NCBI GenBank assembly: GCA_031279425.1
Contig: JAITIQ010000006.1
Coordinates: 1 to 33,654 of the forward strand
Length of the DNA: 33,654 nt
Reading direction: 5' to 3'
From: Accumulibacter sp.
GTDB taxonomy: Bacteria > Pseudomonadota > Gammaproteobacteria > Burkholderiales > Rhodocyclaceae
Each line of letters opens with the position of its first letter. Within the stretch, counting starts at the first letter, position 1. Below are positions 1 through 8,310 of this stretch, piece after piece. The notes below the pieces were generated by a model, which did not search any database, was not told the DNA's origin, and saw only the letters and a list, made by a program, of their open reading frames with translations. Both the position numbers and the translations under genes were made by a program.

Positions 1-476
1 TGGTGGCCTGCGGGGTGTAGCCGCCGGTGTATTCGGTGCGGGTCTCGCGCAGGGATTCGCCGGTGACGGTGACTTCGGGGAGCATGGCCTCCTCCTCTGG
101 CGCAAGGGAACGCGGAGCGGGGGCGGGCTGGACGATGAGCGTGTCGCCATCCTGCGTGACGGCGAGTCCGGTGTCTTGCAGCAGGCGTTCGGCGGTTTGG
201 CGGGGGGAGAAATTGCCTGCGACGGCGGGGGCGCTTCTGCCGGCGACGGATTCGGGCAGGAAGAGGATCTGCAGGCCGGCCTGGCGGGCGAGTTCGTTGA
301 GGGCGGCAGAGAGCGGCTGGGCGGGGCGGCCTCCCGCGCCTGGGCGAACCCCTGGCCGAAGACGCTCAGCAGGGCCGTCAGGACGAGCGCCGGCAGGCGT
401 TTAGAGGGGGGGATTTTGAAAACCTCCGCGCGCCCGCGGGCGGGGCGGAAAGCCTGGAACGGGATAGGTGTTTCAT
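1..476 (-). pseudogene. TonB-dependent outer-membrane receptor with STN domain, 5' part, frameshifted and cut by the window edge
   Basis: On the minus strand an ATG at 476-474, preceded by GGAG, opens a reading frame (MKHLSRSR...) that stops at 378. A typical signal peptide core (ALVLTALLSVFGQGFAQA) follows in the next frame. The rest lies in the third frame: an STN domain (QPLSAALNELARQAGLQILF), then PEVTVTGE and the start of the plug, open to base 1. Restoring one frame needs a one-base gain in the G7 run at 406-412 (C7 on the coding strand) and a second one between about 319 and 337. STN-containing receptors usually take up ferric siderophores and signal through FecR-type anti-sigma factors; no such partner is visible here. 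The gene is either a pseudogene, a phase-variable gene, or carries homopolymer sequencing errors. Family identity is fairly sure; the substrate is unknown. Confidence 0.75.
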
Positions 477-660
477 GGTGACGATCTCCAGAAGTTGAAC
501 GAGGACGGAAGGCGGAATGCGCCCTCTGTAAACAAAGTACCGGGAAAAAAGAAAAGACCTCACCCCTGTTTTCGATTTTTTTTCACGCCGGGGGAACGGG
601 AGGCGGAAGCGGCGCGGCTCGGGGCTGTCCGAAACCTGGGACGCCAGCAGCGCGACCCGG

Positions 661-714
661 ATGCCGGATGAAAGGTTCATTGTTTTCGCCTCATGAACCG
701 GCATCCGCTACAAT
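661..714 (+). promoter_or_regulatory. Inverted repeat and -10-like element upstream of the TRAP operon
   Basis: The 311-base gap between the TonB receptor start and the TRAP gene has no gene. It contains GGTTCAT at 674-680 and its exact reverse complement ATGAACC at 693-699 (12-base spacer), flanked by ATGCCGG at 661-667 and CCGGCAT at 698-704. A -10-like TACAAT follows at 709-714. I see no good -35 at the normal distance, so an activator or repressor site overlapping the promoter is plausible. A very similar arrangement lies upstream of motA at 3828-3882. The T8 run at 576-583 in the same gap has no stem in front of it. Confidence 0.45.
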
Positions 715-787
715 AGCCGTCCGGACTGCGCAAAGGCTTCAGGCGCGACAAGCTTGATCCGCCGGAGCTTCCGGCAGCCGAAAGTCG

Positions 788-2770
788 ATGATGGACAACC
801 ATATGCAGCATACCCAAGAGGGGGCGGATATTTCGCCCGAGGAGGCCATGCGCCTGGCGCGGGAAAAGGATGCCGAGGACGGCGGGCGCCGCCCGGTGGC
901 GAGCTGGGACAGGCGGGTCAGCGTCGTCGCGGCGCTGTGGTCCCTGTTCCAGATCTACGTCACGGTTTTTCCGACGCTGGACGCCATCCGCCTGCGCGCC
1001 TGGCACATCATCTTCCTGTTCGTCATGGTCTTTCTCCTGTACCCGGCCTCGCGCCGCGCCGAGCGGCAGGGGCGGCCCGCCGCGCCCGGCCGGCTCGACT
1101 GGCCGATCATGGGCGCCGGCCTCTTCGCCTTCGCCTACATGATTTTGAGCTACGACCGCATCGCCGAGCGCGGCGGCTGGTTCGCGGCGGAGGACTACGC
1201 CGTGGCCGCCGTGGGGGTGCTGGCCTGTTTCGAGATGGCCCGCCGGGTGGCGCGCAACCTGGCCTGGCTGGCCGGGATTTTCCTGGCCTACGCCTTTCTG
1301 GGACAGTATCTGCCGAGCGCCCTGGGTCATGCCGGTTTCACCTGGCGGCGGATCGCGGAGCATCTCTTCTGGGGCGGGCAGGGCCTCCTGGGCGTGGGGA
1401 CCGGGGTTTCCGCGACCTATATCTTCCTGTTCGTGCTCTTCGGAGCCTTTCTCAGGATCAGCGGCTTTTCCGCCTTCATCAACGACCTGGCCCTCACCCT
1501 GGTGGGCCGCAGCGCCGGAGGCCCGGCCAAGGTGGCGGTCATCGCCAGCGCCCTGATGGGCATGATCAACGGCAGCGCGCTGGCCAACGTGGCCGCCACC
1601 GGGTGCATCACCATCCCCTTGATGAAGCGGACGGGCTACCGGGCGGAATTCGCCGGCGCGGTGGAGGCCGTCGCGTCCACGGGCGGGCAGTTCGCCCCGC
1701 CGATCATGGGCGCGGTGGGCTTCATCATGGCGGAGTTCCTGGGCGTGCCCTACACCCGGGTCATGCTGGCGGCGGCCATTCCCGCCTTTCTCTATTACCT
1801 GGGCCTGATCATGGCCGTGCATTTCGAGGCGCGCAAGCTGGGCTTGAAGGGCCTCTCCCCGGAACACATCCCGGCGGCCCTGCGGGTGATCCGCGAGCGG
1901 GGACACCTCTGCATCCCCCTGGCGGCGCTGCTCGTCATCATGTTCCTGGGCTACACCCCGCTCTACGCCGCCGCCGTGGCCATTCTGTCCACGGTGATCG
2001 CCTCCTGGCTCTCGCCGGCGACGCGCATGGGTCCGCGCCGCATCCTGCAGGCGCTGGACGAGGGCGCGCGCGGCGCCGTCGGCGTGGGCGCGGCCTGCGT
2101 GATCATCGGGGTGATCATCGGCGTGGTTTCCCTGACCGGTCTGGGCTTGAGCTTCGGCTACGCGACGCTGAAATACGTGGGCCAGAATCAGCTCTACCTG
2201 GGCGGCCTCTGCGTCATGGTCATGAGCACCATCCTGGGCATGGGCGTGCCGGGCGTGGCCGCCTACGTCATCGTGGCCGCGGTGGCCGCGCCGGTGCTCA
2301 TCGGAGTGGGCGCCTCGCCCTTGGCCGCGCATATGTTCTGCCTCTTCTACGCCTGCCTTTCCAACATCACGCCGCCCGTGGCCATGTCCTCCTACGTGGC
2401 TTCGGGAATCGCCCGCTCCAACCAGACCATGACCTCGCTCATCGCCGTGCGCCTGGGCCTCTCCGGGTTCATCCTGCCCTTCTTCTTTCTCAACAACCCG
2501 CTCTTGCTGTATGAAACCAGCCATCCCATCGGACAGACCCTGTGGGCGCTGTGCACGGCTTCCCTCGGCGTCGCTTCCCTGGCCGCCGGACTGGAGGGCT
2601 GGCTCATCGGGCCCTGCGGAGCCCTGGCGCGCCTCATGCTGCTCACGGCGGGAATCCTGGCCATCGACCCCGGACTGAACACCGACCTCGTCGCCCTGCT
2701 TCTGTTCGGCGCGGCGCTGATCCTGAACCTCCGGCGCGGGAACGACGTCCCCGCGTCATCGAACCCTTGA
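788..2770 (+). CDS. TRAP transporter permease, fused small and large membrane subunits (TAXI type)
   Basis: The 660-residue inner-membrane protein has an N-terminal group of hydrophobic segments (about residues 45-190, DctQ-like) followed by a long multi-spanning DctM-like part. The DctM part carries the family's conserved loops: NGSALANVAATG near residue 260, STGGQFAPPIMGAVGF near 300, and MGVPGVAAYVIV plus SNITPPVA toward the C terminus. Fused DctQM proteins of this length pair with TAXI binding proteins and use an ion gradient to import organic acids; the substrate cannot be read from sequence. The binding-protein gene follows after 25 bases, so the two form an operon. The start is uncertain: ATG at 788 and 791 lack a good ribosome site, and ATG at 848 has GAGGAGG only two bases away. 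The first transmembrane region lies after all three starts. Confidence 0.93.
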   Translation: MMDNHMQHTQEGADISPEEAMRLAREKDAEDGGRRPVASWDRRVSVVAALWSLFQIYVTVFPTLDAIRLRAWHIIFLFVMVFLLYPASRRAERQGRPAAPGRLDWPIMGAGLFAFAYMILSYDRIAERGGWFAAEDYAVAAVGVLACFEMARRVARNLAWLAGIFLAYAFLGQYLPSALGHAGFTWRRIAEHLFWGGQGLLGVGTGVSATYIFLFVLFGAFLRISGFSAFINDLALTLVGRSAGGPAKVAVIASALMGMINGSALANVAATGCITIPLMKRTGYRAEFAGAVEAVASTGGQFAPPIMGAVGFIMAEFLGVPYTRVMLAAAIPAFLYYLGLIMAVHFEARKLGLKGLSPEHIPAALRVIRERGHLCIPLAALLVIMFLGYTPLYAAAVAILSTVIASWLSPATRMGPRRILQALDEGARGAVGVGAACVIIGVIIGVVSLTGLGLSFGYATLKYVGQNQLYLGGLCVMVMSTILGMGVPGVAAYVIVAAVAAPVLIGVGASPLAAHMFCLFYACLSNITPPVAMSSYVASGIARSNQTMTSLIAVRLGLSGFILPFFFLNNPLLLYETSHPIGQTLWALCTASLGVASLAAGLEGWLIGPCGALARLMLLTAGILAIDPGLNTDLVALLLFGAALILNLRRGNDVPASSNP

Positions 2771-2795
2771 CCTTCAACCCACCAGGAGCCTCATC

Positions 2796-3767
2796 ATGTT
2801 CCAAGCACGGCGTTTCACGGCTGTACTCGTCCCGGCGTTCTGCCTTTCCCTCCTCTCTCCGGCCCTCCAGGCGGCCGACAAGGTGAACATCCGCATCCCC
2901 ACGGCCGCCACCACCGGCGCCCTGTACCCCCTGGGCGCGGGAATCGCCAATGTCTGGAATACGCGCCTGAATTACGTGAATGCCTCGGTGCAAGCCTCCA
3001 ACGGCGGTTTGCAGAACCTGGCCCTGCTCAAGGACAAGGAAGCCGAGGCTTCCTTTGCCGTGTCCAGCATCGCCTACGAGGCGGCGAATGGGCAGAACAC
3101 CTTCCAGGGCAGGGCGTACCCGGATCTGCGCGTGCTCGCCGGGCTGTATTACAACCCCAACCAGGTGGTCGCCCGGCGCGACAGCCAGGTGGAAACGCTG
3201 GCCGATTTCAGGGGCAAACGCTTCTCGCCCGGCTCCGTGGGCGGCACCACCGACGGGGAATCGCGCATCCACCTCACCGCCGCCGGTTTGAACTACCCCG
3301 GCGACTTGCAGATCCAACGCATGGGTTTCACGGAATCGATCGACCTCATGCGCAACCGGCAGCTGGACGGAGCCTGGATCATGGCCGGCATCCCCACGGC
3401 GGCGGTCACCGAGATGTGCGCCACGGCCAACGGCAGACTCATCGGCATGGACAGCGCCCTGATCGAGAAAATCCAGAAGGACTATCCCTGGTACGCGGCC
3501 TACACCATCCCGGCCGGAACCTACGACGGGCAGGACAAGGACGTCGCCACCACGGCGGTGAAGATGCTGCTCCTCACCGACAAGTCCCTGCCGGATGATC
3601 TGGTCTACGACCTGACCAAGACCTTCTGGGAAAACCTGGGGGAAGTCTCCAAGGCCCATGCGGTCATGAACAAGGTGACCCCGGACATGGCGGTGAAGGA
3701 TCTCTCCGGTCTTTCCCTGCACCCCGGCGCGGCCAGGTATTATCGTGAGGTCGGCCTGCTGAAGTGA
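2796..3767 (+). CDS. TAXI family TRAP transporter solute-binding protein
   Basis: The 323-residue protein has a clear Sec signal peptide with cleavage expected after LQA (residue 27) and no lipobox, so it should be a soluble periplasmic protein. The mature protein begins ADKVNIRIPTAATTGALYPLG, the usual opening of TAXI binding proteins, and keeps the later GSVGGTTDGESRI segment. It captures the substrate and hands it to the fused permease encoded just upstream. An AGGAG at 2784-2788 is well placed for the ATG at 2796. The family covers small acids such as glutamate and other carboxylates; the ligand here is unknown. Confidence 0.92.
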   Translation: MFQARRFTAVLVPAFCLSLLSPALQAADKVNIRIPTAATTGALYPLGAGIANVWNTRLNYVNASVQASNGGLQNLALLKDKEAEASFAVSSIAYEAANGQNTFQGRAYPDLRVLAGLYYNPNQVVARRDSQVETLADFRGKRFSPGSVGGTTDGESRIHLTAAGLNYPGDLQIQRMGFTESIDLMRNRQLDGAWIMAGIPTAAVTEMCATANGRLIGMDSALIEKIQKDYPWYAAYTIPAGTYDGQDKDVATTAVKMLLLTDKSLPDDLVYDLTKTFWENLGEVSKAHAVMNKVTPDMAVKDLSGLSLHPGAARYYREVGLLK

Positions 3768-3827
3768 GGGCGGAGCGGAGCCGACTCGCCGGAAGGACTG
3801 ACGAGCATGACTTTCCGGACGCGGCGC

Positions 3828-3882
3828 GGGTTCATTCCGCTCCCGGAGAGAAAGATGAACCCGCATTCGGCTACGTTACAAT
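3828..3882 (+). promoter_or_regulatory. Inverted repeat and -10-like element upstream of motA
   Basis: GGGTTCAT at 3828-3835 and its exact reverse complement ATGAACCC at 3855-3862 are separated by 19 bases. They are followed by GCATTCGGCTAC and a -10-like TACAAT at 3877-3882. The order and wording closely match the site at 661-714 in front of the TRAP operon. No FliA (sigma-28) promoter pattern is visible before motA. This is the most likely regulatory region of the chemotaxis operon, but no -35 can be named with confidence. Confidence 0.45.
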
Positions 3883-3931
3883 AGCGCGAATGGCGGAGCG
3901 CGTTGGCGTGGCGTGATCCGGAGGAGATGGA

Positions 3932-4789
3932 ATGTTTCTGATCGTCGGGTATCTCATCATACTGGCCGCATCGCTGGGCACCTACGCGATACACGGCAGT
4001 CTGGCAGCGCTGTGGGTGCCGAACGAGTATGCGGCGATCGTCGGGCTGGCACTCGGCGCCTTCGTCGCCAGCAACGATCTGAAGACCATCAAGGCGACCT
4101 TGGGGGCCTTGCCAAGCCTGTTCAAGGGATCCAAGTACAACAAGACGGCCTACGTCGATCTTTTGGCCATGCTCTTCGAGGTGCTCGCCAAGGTGCGCAA
4201 GGAGGGCCTGATGTCGATCGAGAACGACGTCGAGAATCCGCACGACAGTCCGATCTTCGGCAAGTATCCGTCGATCGCCGGCGACCATCACGTGCTGGAG
4301 TTCATCACCGATTATCTGCGCATGATGGTCGGCGGCAACCTCAACGCGCTGGAGATCGAGAATCTGATGGACATGGAGATCGAAACGCATCATCACGAGG
4401 CGGAGGTTCCGGGGCACGCCATGGCCAGGTCGGCCGACGGCCTGCCGGCCTTCGGCATCGTGGTGGCGGTCATGGGCGTGGTCAACGTCATGGGTTCGGT
4501 CGGCGAGCCGCCGCCGGTGCTGGGCAAGATGATCGGCGGCGCGCTGGTCGGCACTTTCCTCGGCATCCTGGTTTCCTATGGCTTCGTTTCCCCGGTCGCT
4601 TCATTGCTGGAGCAGAAGGCCCAAGAGGGGTCGAAGATCTACCAGGTGATCAAGGTCGTTCTGCTGGCTTCGATGTCGGGGTACGCGCCGCAGGTGGCGG
4701 TCGAGTTCGGCCGCAAGGTGCTTTTCTCCAAGGATCGGCCGAGCTTCGTCGAGCTCGAGGGCGAGCTCAAGGCGCGCAAGGGCAGGTAG
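3932..4789 (+). CDS. motA: Flagellar motor stator protein MotA
   Basis: The 285-residue protein of the proton-conducting stator complex has four expected membrane segments: two at the N terminus (about 1-50) and two after residue 165. The large cytoplasmic loop contains RKEGLMSIE, which carries the arginine and glutamate that contact FliG in E. coli MotA. The third segment carries LPAFGIVVAVMGVV, with the family's conserved proline. With MotB it converts ion flow into flagellar torque. GGAGGAG precedes the ATG at 3932, and motB follows after 3 bases. Upstream is the inverted-repeat promoter region at 3828-3882. The flagellar master regulators often found beside motA are not in the window. Confidence 0.97.
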   Translation: MFLIVGYLIILAASLGTYAIHGSLAALWVPNEYAAIVGLALGAFVASNDLKTIKATLGALPSLFKGSKYNKTAYVDLLAMLFEVLAKVRKEGLMSIENDVENPHDSPIFGKYPSIAGDHHVLEFITDYLRMMVGGNLNALEIENLMDMEIETHHHEAEVPGHAMARSADGLPAFGIVVAVMGVVNVMGSVGEPPPVLGKMIGGALVGTFLGILVSYGFVSPVASLLEQKAQEGSKIYQVIKVVLLASMSGYAPQVAVEFGRKVLFSKDRPSFVELEGELKARKGR

Positions 4790-4792
4790 GTC

Positions 4793-5728
4793 ATGAGCGA
4801 GGATCTTCGTCCGATCGTCATCAAGCGCATCAAGAAGGGCGGCGGCGGGCATCACGGAGGGGCGTGGAAACTGGCCTACGCCGATTTCGTGACGGCCATG
4901 ATGGCTTTCTTCCTGCTCATGTGGCTGCTGGGCTCGACCTCCAACGGCGACCTGAAGGGAATCGCCGAGTATTTCCAGAATCCGCTGAAGGTGAGCATGG
5001 CCGGCGGCTCGGGCGCCGGCGACGCGAACAGCATCCTCCAGGGAGGCGGCCAGGACCTGACCCGCAGCGCGGGCCAGGTCAAGCGCGGCGACATCGAGGC
5101 GGGCAGGAAGACGCGGACGGACGAGGATCTGCGCAAGGAGTTCGAGCGGCGGGAAAGAATGTCGCTCACCGAGCTCAAGGGCAACATCGAGAAGCTGGTC
5201 GAGAACAATTCGACGCTGCGCCTGTTCAAGAGCCAGTTGCTGCTGGACGTGACGTCCGAGGGGCTGCGCATCCAGATCGTCGACGAAAGGAACCGCCCGA
5301 TGTTCGATACCAGCAGTTCCGAGCTGAAACCCTACTCGAAGGAGATTCTCCGTGAAATCGGCAAGGCCCTGAATGCCGTGCCCAACAAGGTGAGCATTTC
5401 CGGACACACCGACGCGGCGCAGTTTTCCGGCGGCGAGAGAGGGTTCTCCAACTGGGAACTGTCGGCCAATCGCGCCAACGCTTCAAGGCGCGAGATGATC
5501 GCCGGCGGCATGGACGAAAACAAGGTGCTGCGCGTGGTCGGATTGTCGTCTACGGTGCTCTTCGACAAGGACGACCCCTTGAGCCCGTCCAACCGGCGCA
5601 TCAGTATCGTGGTGCTGAACAAACGAACCGAGGAAGCCATGCTGCTGGAGGACGGGTATGCCTCGGTGACCGTCGAGGGTTCCGATGAAGCGGGCTCCGC
5701 GCTGACGCCGGAGAATCCCGGGGAATGA
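4793..5728 (+). CDS. motB: Flagellar motor stator protein MotB
   Basis: The 311-residue protein has one N-terminal membrane helix with the ion-carrying aspartate D31 in the motif KLAYADFVTAMMAFFLLMW, matching D32 of E. coli MotB. After a plug and linker region, an OmpA-like peptidoglycan-binding domain (about residues 185-285) contains ISGHTDAAQ and the LSANRANASRR helix, then LSPSNRRISIVV. It anchors the MotA/MotB stator to the cell wall. The gene starts 3 bases after motA and is followed after 34 bases by cheR. Confidence 0.97.
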   Translation: MSEDLRPIVIKRIKKGGGGHHGGAWKLAYADFVTAMMAFFLLMWLLGSTSNGDLKGIAEYFQNPLKVSMAGGSGAGDANSILQGGGQDLTRSAGQVKRGDIEAGRKTRTDEDLRKEFERRERMSLTELKGNIEKLVENNSTLRLFKSQLLLDVTSEGLRIQIVDERNRPMFDTSSSELKPYSKEILREIGKALNAVPNKVSISGHTDAAQFSGGERGFSNWELSANRANASRREMIAGGMDENKVLRVVGLSSTVLFDKDDPLSPSNRRISIVVLNKRTEEAMLLEDGYASVTVEGSDEAGSALTPENPGE

Positions 5729-5762
5729 CGCGGCGACCGGAAAACGAAGAGGATCGAGCCCG

Positions 5763-6623
5763 ATGACCATTGCCGTTTCCCGGGAGCCGTTGCCGCAGCC
5801 CATCAATGACCGGCGTGAATTCCTGTTTACTCCGGTCGATTTCGAACAGGTGCGCAGGCTGATCCATGAGCACGCGGGCATTTCACTCTCGTCCGCCAAG
5901 CAGGACATGGTCTACAGCCGCCTGTCCAGGCGCCTGCGCGAAAGGGGACTGAAATCCTTCGGCGACTATCTGGCGCTGTTGAAAAGAGGCGACCGGGCCG
6001 AGTGGGAGAAATTCGTCAATTCCCTGACCACCAACCTGACTTCGTTCTTCCGTGAATCCCATCACTTCCCCATCCTCGCGGCACACCTGAAAAAGCTGCA
6101 GGACAAGCGTTCGATCAGGATCTGGTGCTGCGCCTCGTCGACCGGCGAGGAACCCTACAGCATTGCCATGACGGTCGTGGAAACCTTCAATAGTTTCAAC
6201 GTCCCGGTGTCGATTTTCGCCACCGATCTGGATACCGGCGTGCTCTCCGCGGCGGCCAGCGGCGTCTATGCGTGGGATCGGGTCGAGCGCCTGCCGCGAG
6301 TGCGCCTGATCCGCTTCTTCAGTGAAAACCAGGACGGGACGTTTTCCGTGCGTCCGGAATTGCGCCGGCTGGTGACTTTTCAGCGGCTCAACCTGCTCGA
6401 ACCGAACTGGAGTGTGCGCGGTCCGCTGGACGCGTTGTTCTGCCGCAACATCATGATTTATTTCGACAGGCCGACCCAGCACGGGATCCTCAAGCGCTTC
6501 GCTCCGCTGATGGACGAGCGCGGCCTTCTCTTCGCCGGGCATTCGGAAAGCTTCCTGTACGCTTCGGACTTGTTCCGTTTGCAGGGCAAGACCGTCTATG
6601 AACTGGCGCGCAGGGCACGCTGA
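5763..6623 (+). CDS. cheR: Chemoreceptor glutamate methyltransferase CheR
   Basis: The 286-residue cytoplasmic enzyme transfers methyl groups from S-adenosylmethionine to receptor glutamates for adaptation. The N-terminal helical domain (to about residue 90) includes [20 protein letters not shown] and the NLTSFFRE segment. The methyltransferase domain contains [19 protein letters not shown], the ATDLDTGVL strand, and [10 protein letters not shown] near residue 225. Length and motifs are normal. It lies between motB and cheB. CheR and CheB oppose each other, so their adjacency fits an adaptation pair. Confidence 0.96.
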   Translation: MTIAVSREPLPQPINDRREFLFTPVDFEQVRRLIHEHAGISLSSAKQDMVYSRLSRRLRERGLKSFGDYLALLKRGDRAEWEKFVNSLTTNLTSFFRESHHFPILAAHLKKLQDKRSIRIWCCASSTGEEPYSIAMTVVETFNSFNVPVSIFATDLDTGVLSAAASGVYAWDRVERLPRVRLIRFFSENQDGTFSVRPELRRLVTFQRLNLLEPNWSVRGPLDALFCRNIMIYFDRPTQHGILKRFAPLMDERGLLFAGHSESFLYASDLFRLQGKTVYELARRAR

Positions 6624-6663
6624 CGCAGACAAGCCGGCCACGCCGGGAGGCGTTCCGCGGCTG

Positions 6664-7242
6664 ATGGCGATCGTCAATCGCGTCATTTTCGTCGGCGCCT
6701 CGACGGGCGGGACCGAGGCGATCAAGACCCTGCTCATGGGATTTCCGCAGAACTGCCCGCCGACGATGATCGTGCAGCACATGCCGGAATCCTTCACCGC
6801 GTCGTTTGCCGCGCGCCTCAACGGGCTGTGCCTGCCACGGGTGGTCGAGGCGCAGGGCGGCGAAACGCTGGCCACGGGAATCGTCTATGTGGCGCCGGGG
6901 CACTCGCACATGCGGGTACAGAAGGCCGGCGTGGGGTACGCGACGGAATTGCTCAAGAGCGCGCCGGTCAACCGCCACCGCCCTTCGGTGGACGTGTTGT
7001 TCGACTCGGCGGCCGAGGTGGTCGGCCGGCTTGCCGTCGGCGTCATTCTCACCGGCATGGGCAAGGACGGCGCCGCCGGCCTGTTGCGCATGCGGCGGGC
7101 CGGCGCCCGGACTCTCGGTCAGGACGAAGCGAGCTGCGTCGTCTACGGCATGCCCAGGGAAGCCGCGTTGCTCGGCGCGGTCGAAGAGGAGGCAGGCATC
7201 GATCTGCTGGCGCAGAAAGTCCTCGCCGTCTGCCGGTCGTAG
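6664..7242 (+). CDS. cheB: Stand-alone chemoreceptor methylesterase domain (CheB without receiver)
   Basis: This small CheB has only the C-terminal catalytic domain. The catalytic serine is in [10 protein letters not shown], the histidine in VQHMPESF, and the aspartate in [23 protein letters not shown] and [12 protein letters not shown] also match E. coli CheB closely. A classical CheB has an N-terminal phospho-receiver of about 120 residues; here cheR occupies the DNA upstream, so no receiver is encoded. The enzyme should demethylate or deamidate receptors but cannot be switched on by CheA phosphorylation in the usual way. I prefer ATG 6664 (192 aa, GGAGG 13 bases upstream). An in-frame ATG at 6598, overlapping cheR, would give 214 aa and still no receiver. 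Confidence 0.93.
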   Translation: MAIVNRVIFVGASTGGTEAIKTLLMGFPQNCPPTMIVQHMPESFTASFAARLNGLCLPRVVEAQGGETLATGIVYVAPGHSHMRVQKAGVGYATELLKSAPVNRHRPSVDVLFDSAAEVVGRLAVGVILTGMGKDGAAGLLRMRRAGARTLGQDEASCVVYGMPREAALLGAVEEEAGIDLLAQKVLAVCRS

Positions 7243-7311
7243 CTTCCGACGGCAAAAATGAAATAGAATCTGTGACTTGCACGACTCACCCGACCCAAAA
7301 GGGGGCCATGA

Positions 7312-8283
7312 ATGTCCGATCTGCTGAAAAACGTGGACGCGCGTACCAAGCTGGCCGGTACGAACAAGCTGGAAATCCTGATGTTCACGCTGGGGACCAA
7401 TGCGCATACCGGACGGCGCGAGACCTTCGGCATCAATGTCTTCAAGGTGCGCGAAGTCATGCGTACGCCGCCCATCACGGCCGCTCCGGAAATGCCGGAT
7501 TCGGTGGAAGGCATGGTCAGCTTGCGCGGCGCCCTGGTCCCGGTGGTCGATCTGGCGAAATATGCGGGCGTGGCCACCGATTCGCCGCGTTCCGTGATGA
7601 TCGTCACCGAATACGCCGGGCATACGCAGGGGTTTCTGGTCGAAGCGGTGGATACCATCCTGCGTCTCGACTGGAGCCAGATGAAGGTGCCGCCGGAGAT
7701 GCTGATGGCGGAGATGGGCGGGCTGGTCACGGCGGTGACGGAACTGCCGGACGGACGCCTGGTGATGATGATGGACGTGGAAAAGGTCCTGTCGCAGACG
7801 ACTCGTTATGATGACGATATCGTGTACCGGGACATCAAGCCGCTGGACGATCCGTCGCTGACGGTATTTTTCGCCGACGATTCGGTGGTCGCGCGCAAAC
7901 AGATCGTGCGCACGCTGGACGCGATGCGCGTAGCCCACGTCGAGACGATCAACGGGCGCGCCGCCTGGGAGGAGCTGGAGAAGGCCGCCGCGTATGCCAA
8001 GGCGTCGAACCGGCCGATCACGGAACTGGTGAGCCTGGTGCTGACCGACATCGAAATGCCCGAAATGGACGGTTATATCCTGACCAAGAAGATCAAGACC
8101 GACCCGCGTTTCATCGGGATTCCGGTGATCATGCACTCTTCGCTGTCCGGAATGTCCAATCAGCAATTGGGTAAGTCGGTCGGCGTAGACGAATACGTTC
8201 CCAAGTTCGAGCCTCAGAAACTCGCCGAGATTCTGGCGCGGCGGCTGATGGGGACGGAGCCGGTCGCTCATCTGGGCGAATGA
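7312..8283 (+). CDS. cheV: Chemotaxis coupling protein CheV (first copy)
   Basis: The 323-residue protein joins an N-terminal CheW-like coupling domain (about residues 20-165, with ETFGINVFKVREVMRTPPI) to a C-terminal receiver (about 180-310). The receiver keeps the acidic pair in FFADDS, the phospho-accepting aspartate in LVLTDIEMPEMDGY, and the conserved lysine in YVPKF, so it should be phosphorylated by CheA. CheV links receptors to CheA and dampens the signal when phosphorylated. AAAGGGGG ends six bases before ATG 7312. A 69-base gap after cheB includes TAGAAT at 7264-7269, a weak possible -10. It is followed directly by a paralogous copy. Confidence 0.95.
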   Translation: MSDLLKNVDARTKLAGTNKLEILMFTLGTNAHTGRRETFGINVFKVREVMRTPPITAAPEMPDSVEGMVSLRGALVPVVDLAKYAGVATDSPRSVMIVTEYAGHTQGFLVEAVDTILRLDWSQMKVPPEMLMAEMGGLVTAVTELPDGRLVMMMDVEKVLSQTTRYDDDIVYRDIKPLDDPSLTVFFADDSVVARKQIVRTLDAMRVAHVETINGRAAWEELEKAAAYAKASNRPITELVSLVLTDIEMPEMDGYILTKKIKTDPRFIGIPVIMHSSLSGMSNQQLGKSVGVDEYVPKFEPQKLAEILARRLMGTEPVAHLGE

Positions 8284-8310
8284 GACTCAACGATATCACG
8301 GAGTATGCCG

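Noticed and set aside
576-583. Run of eight T as a possible intrinsic terminator
   Set aside because: No GC-rich stem precedes it on either strand at the needed distance.
677-2524. Long minus-strand open frame of 615 codons
   Set aside because: It lies opposite the TRAP permease, is dominated by His, Gln, Gly and Arg in low-complexity order, and has no recognisable domain; it is a by-product of high GC.
3768-3931. FliA (sigma-28) promoter before motA
   Set aside because: No TAAA with a correctly spaced GCCGATAA-like element; only the TACAAT-type site is visible.
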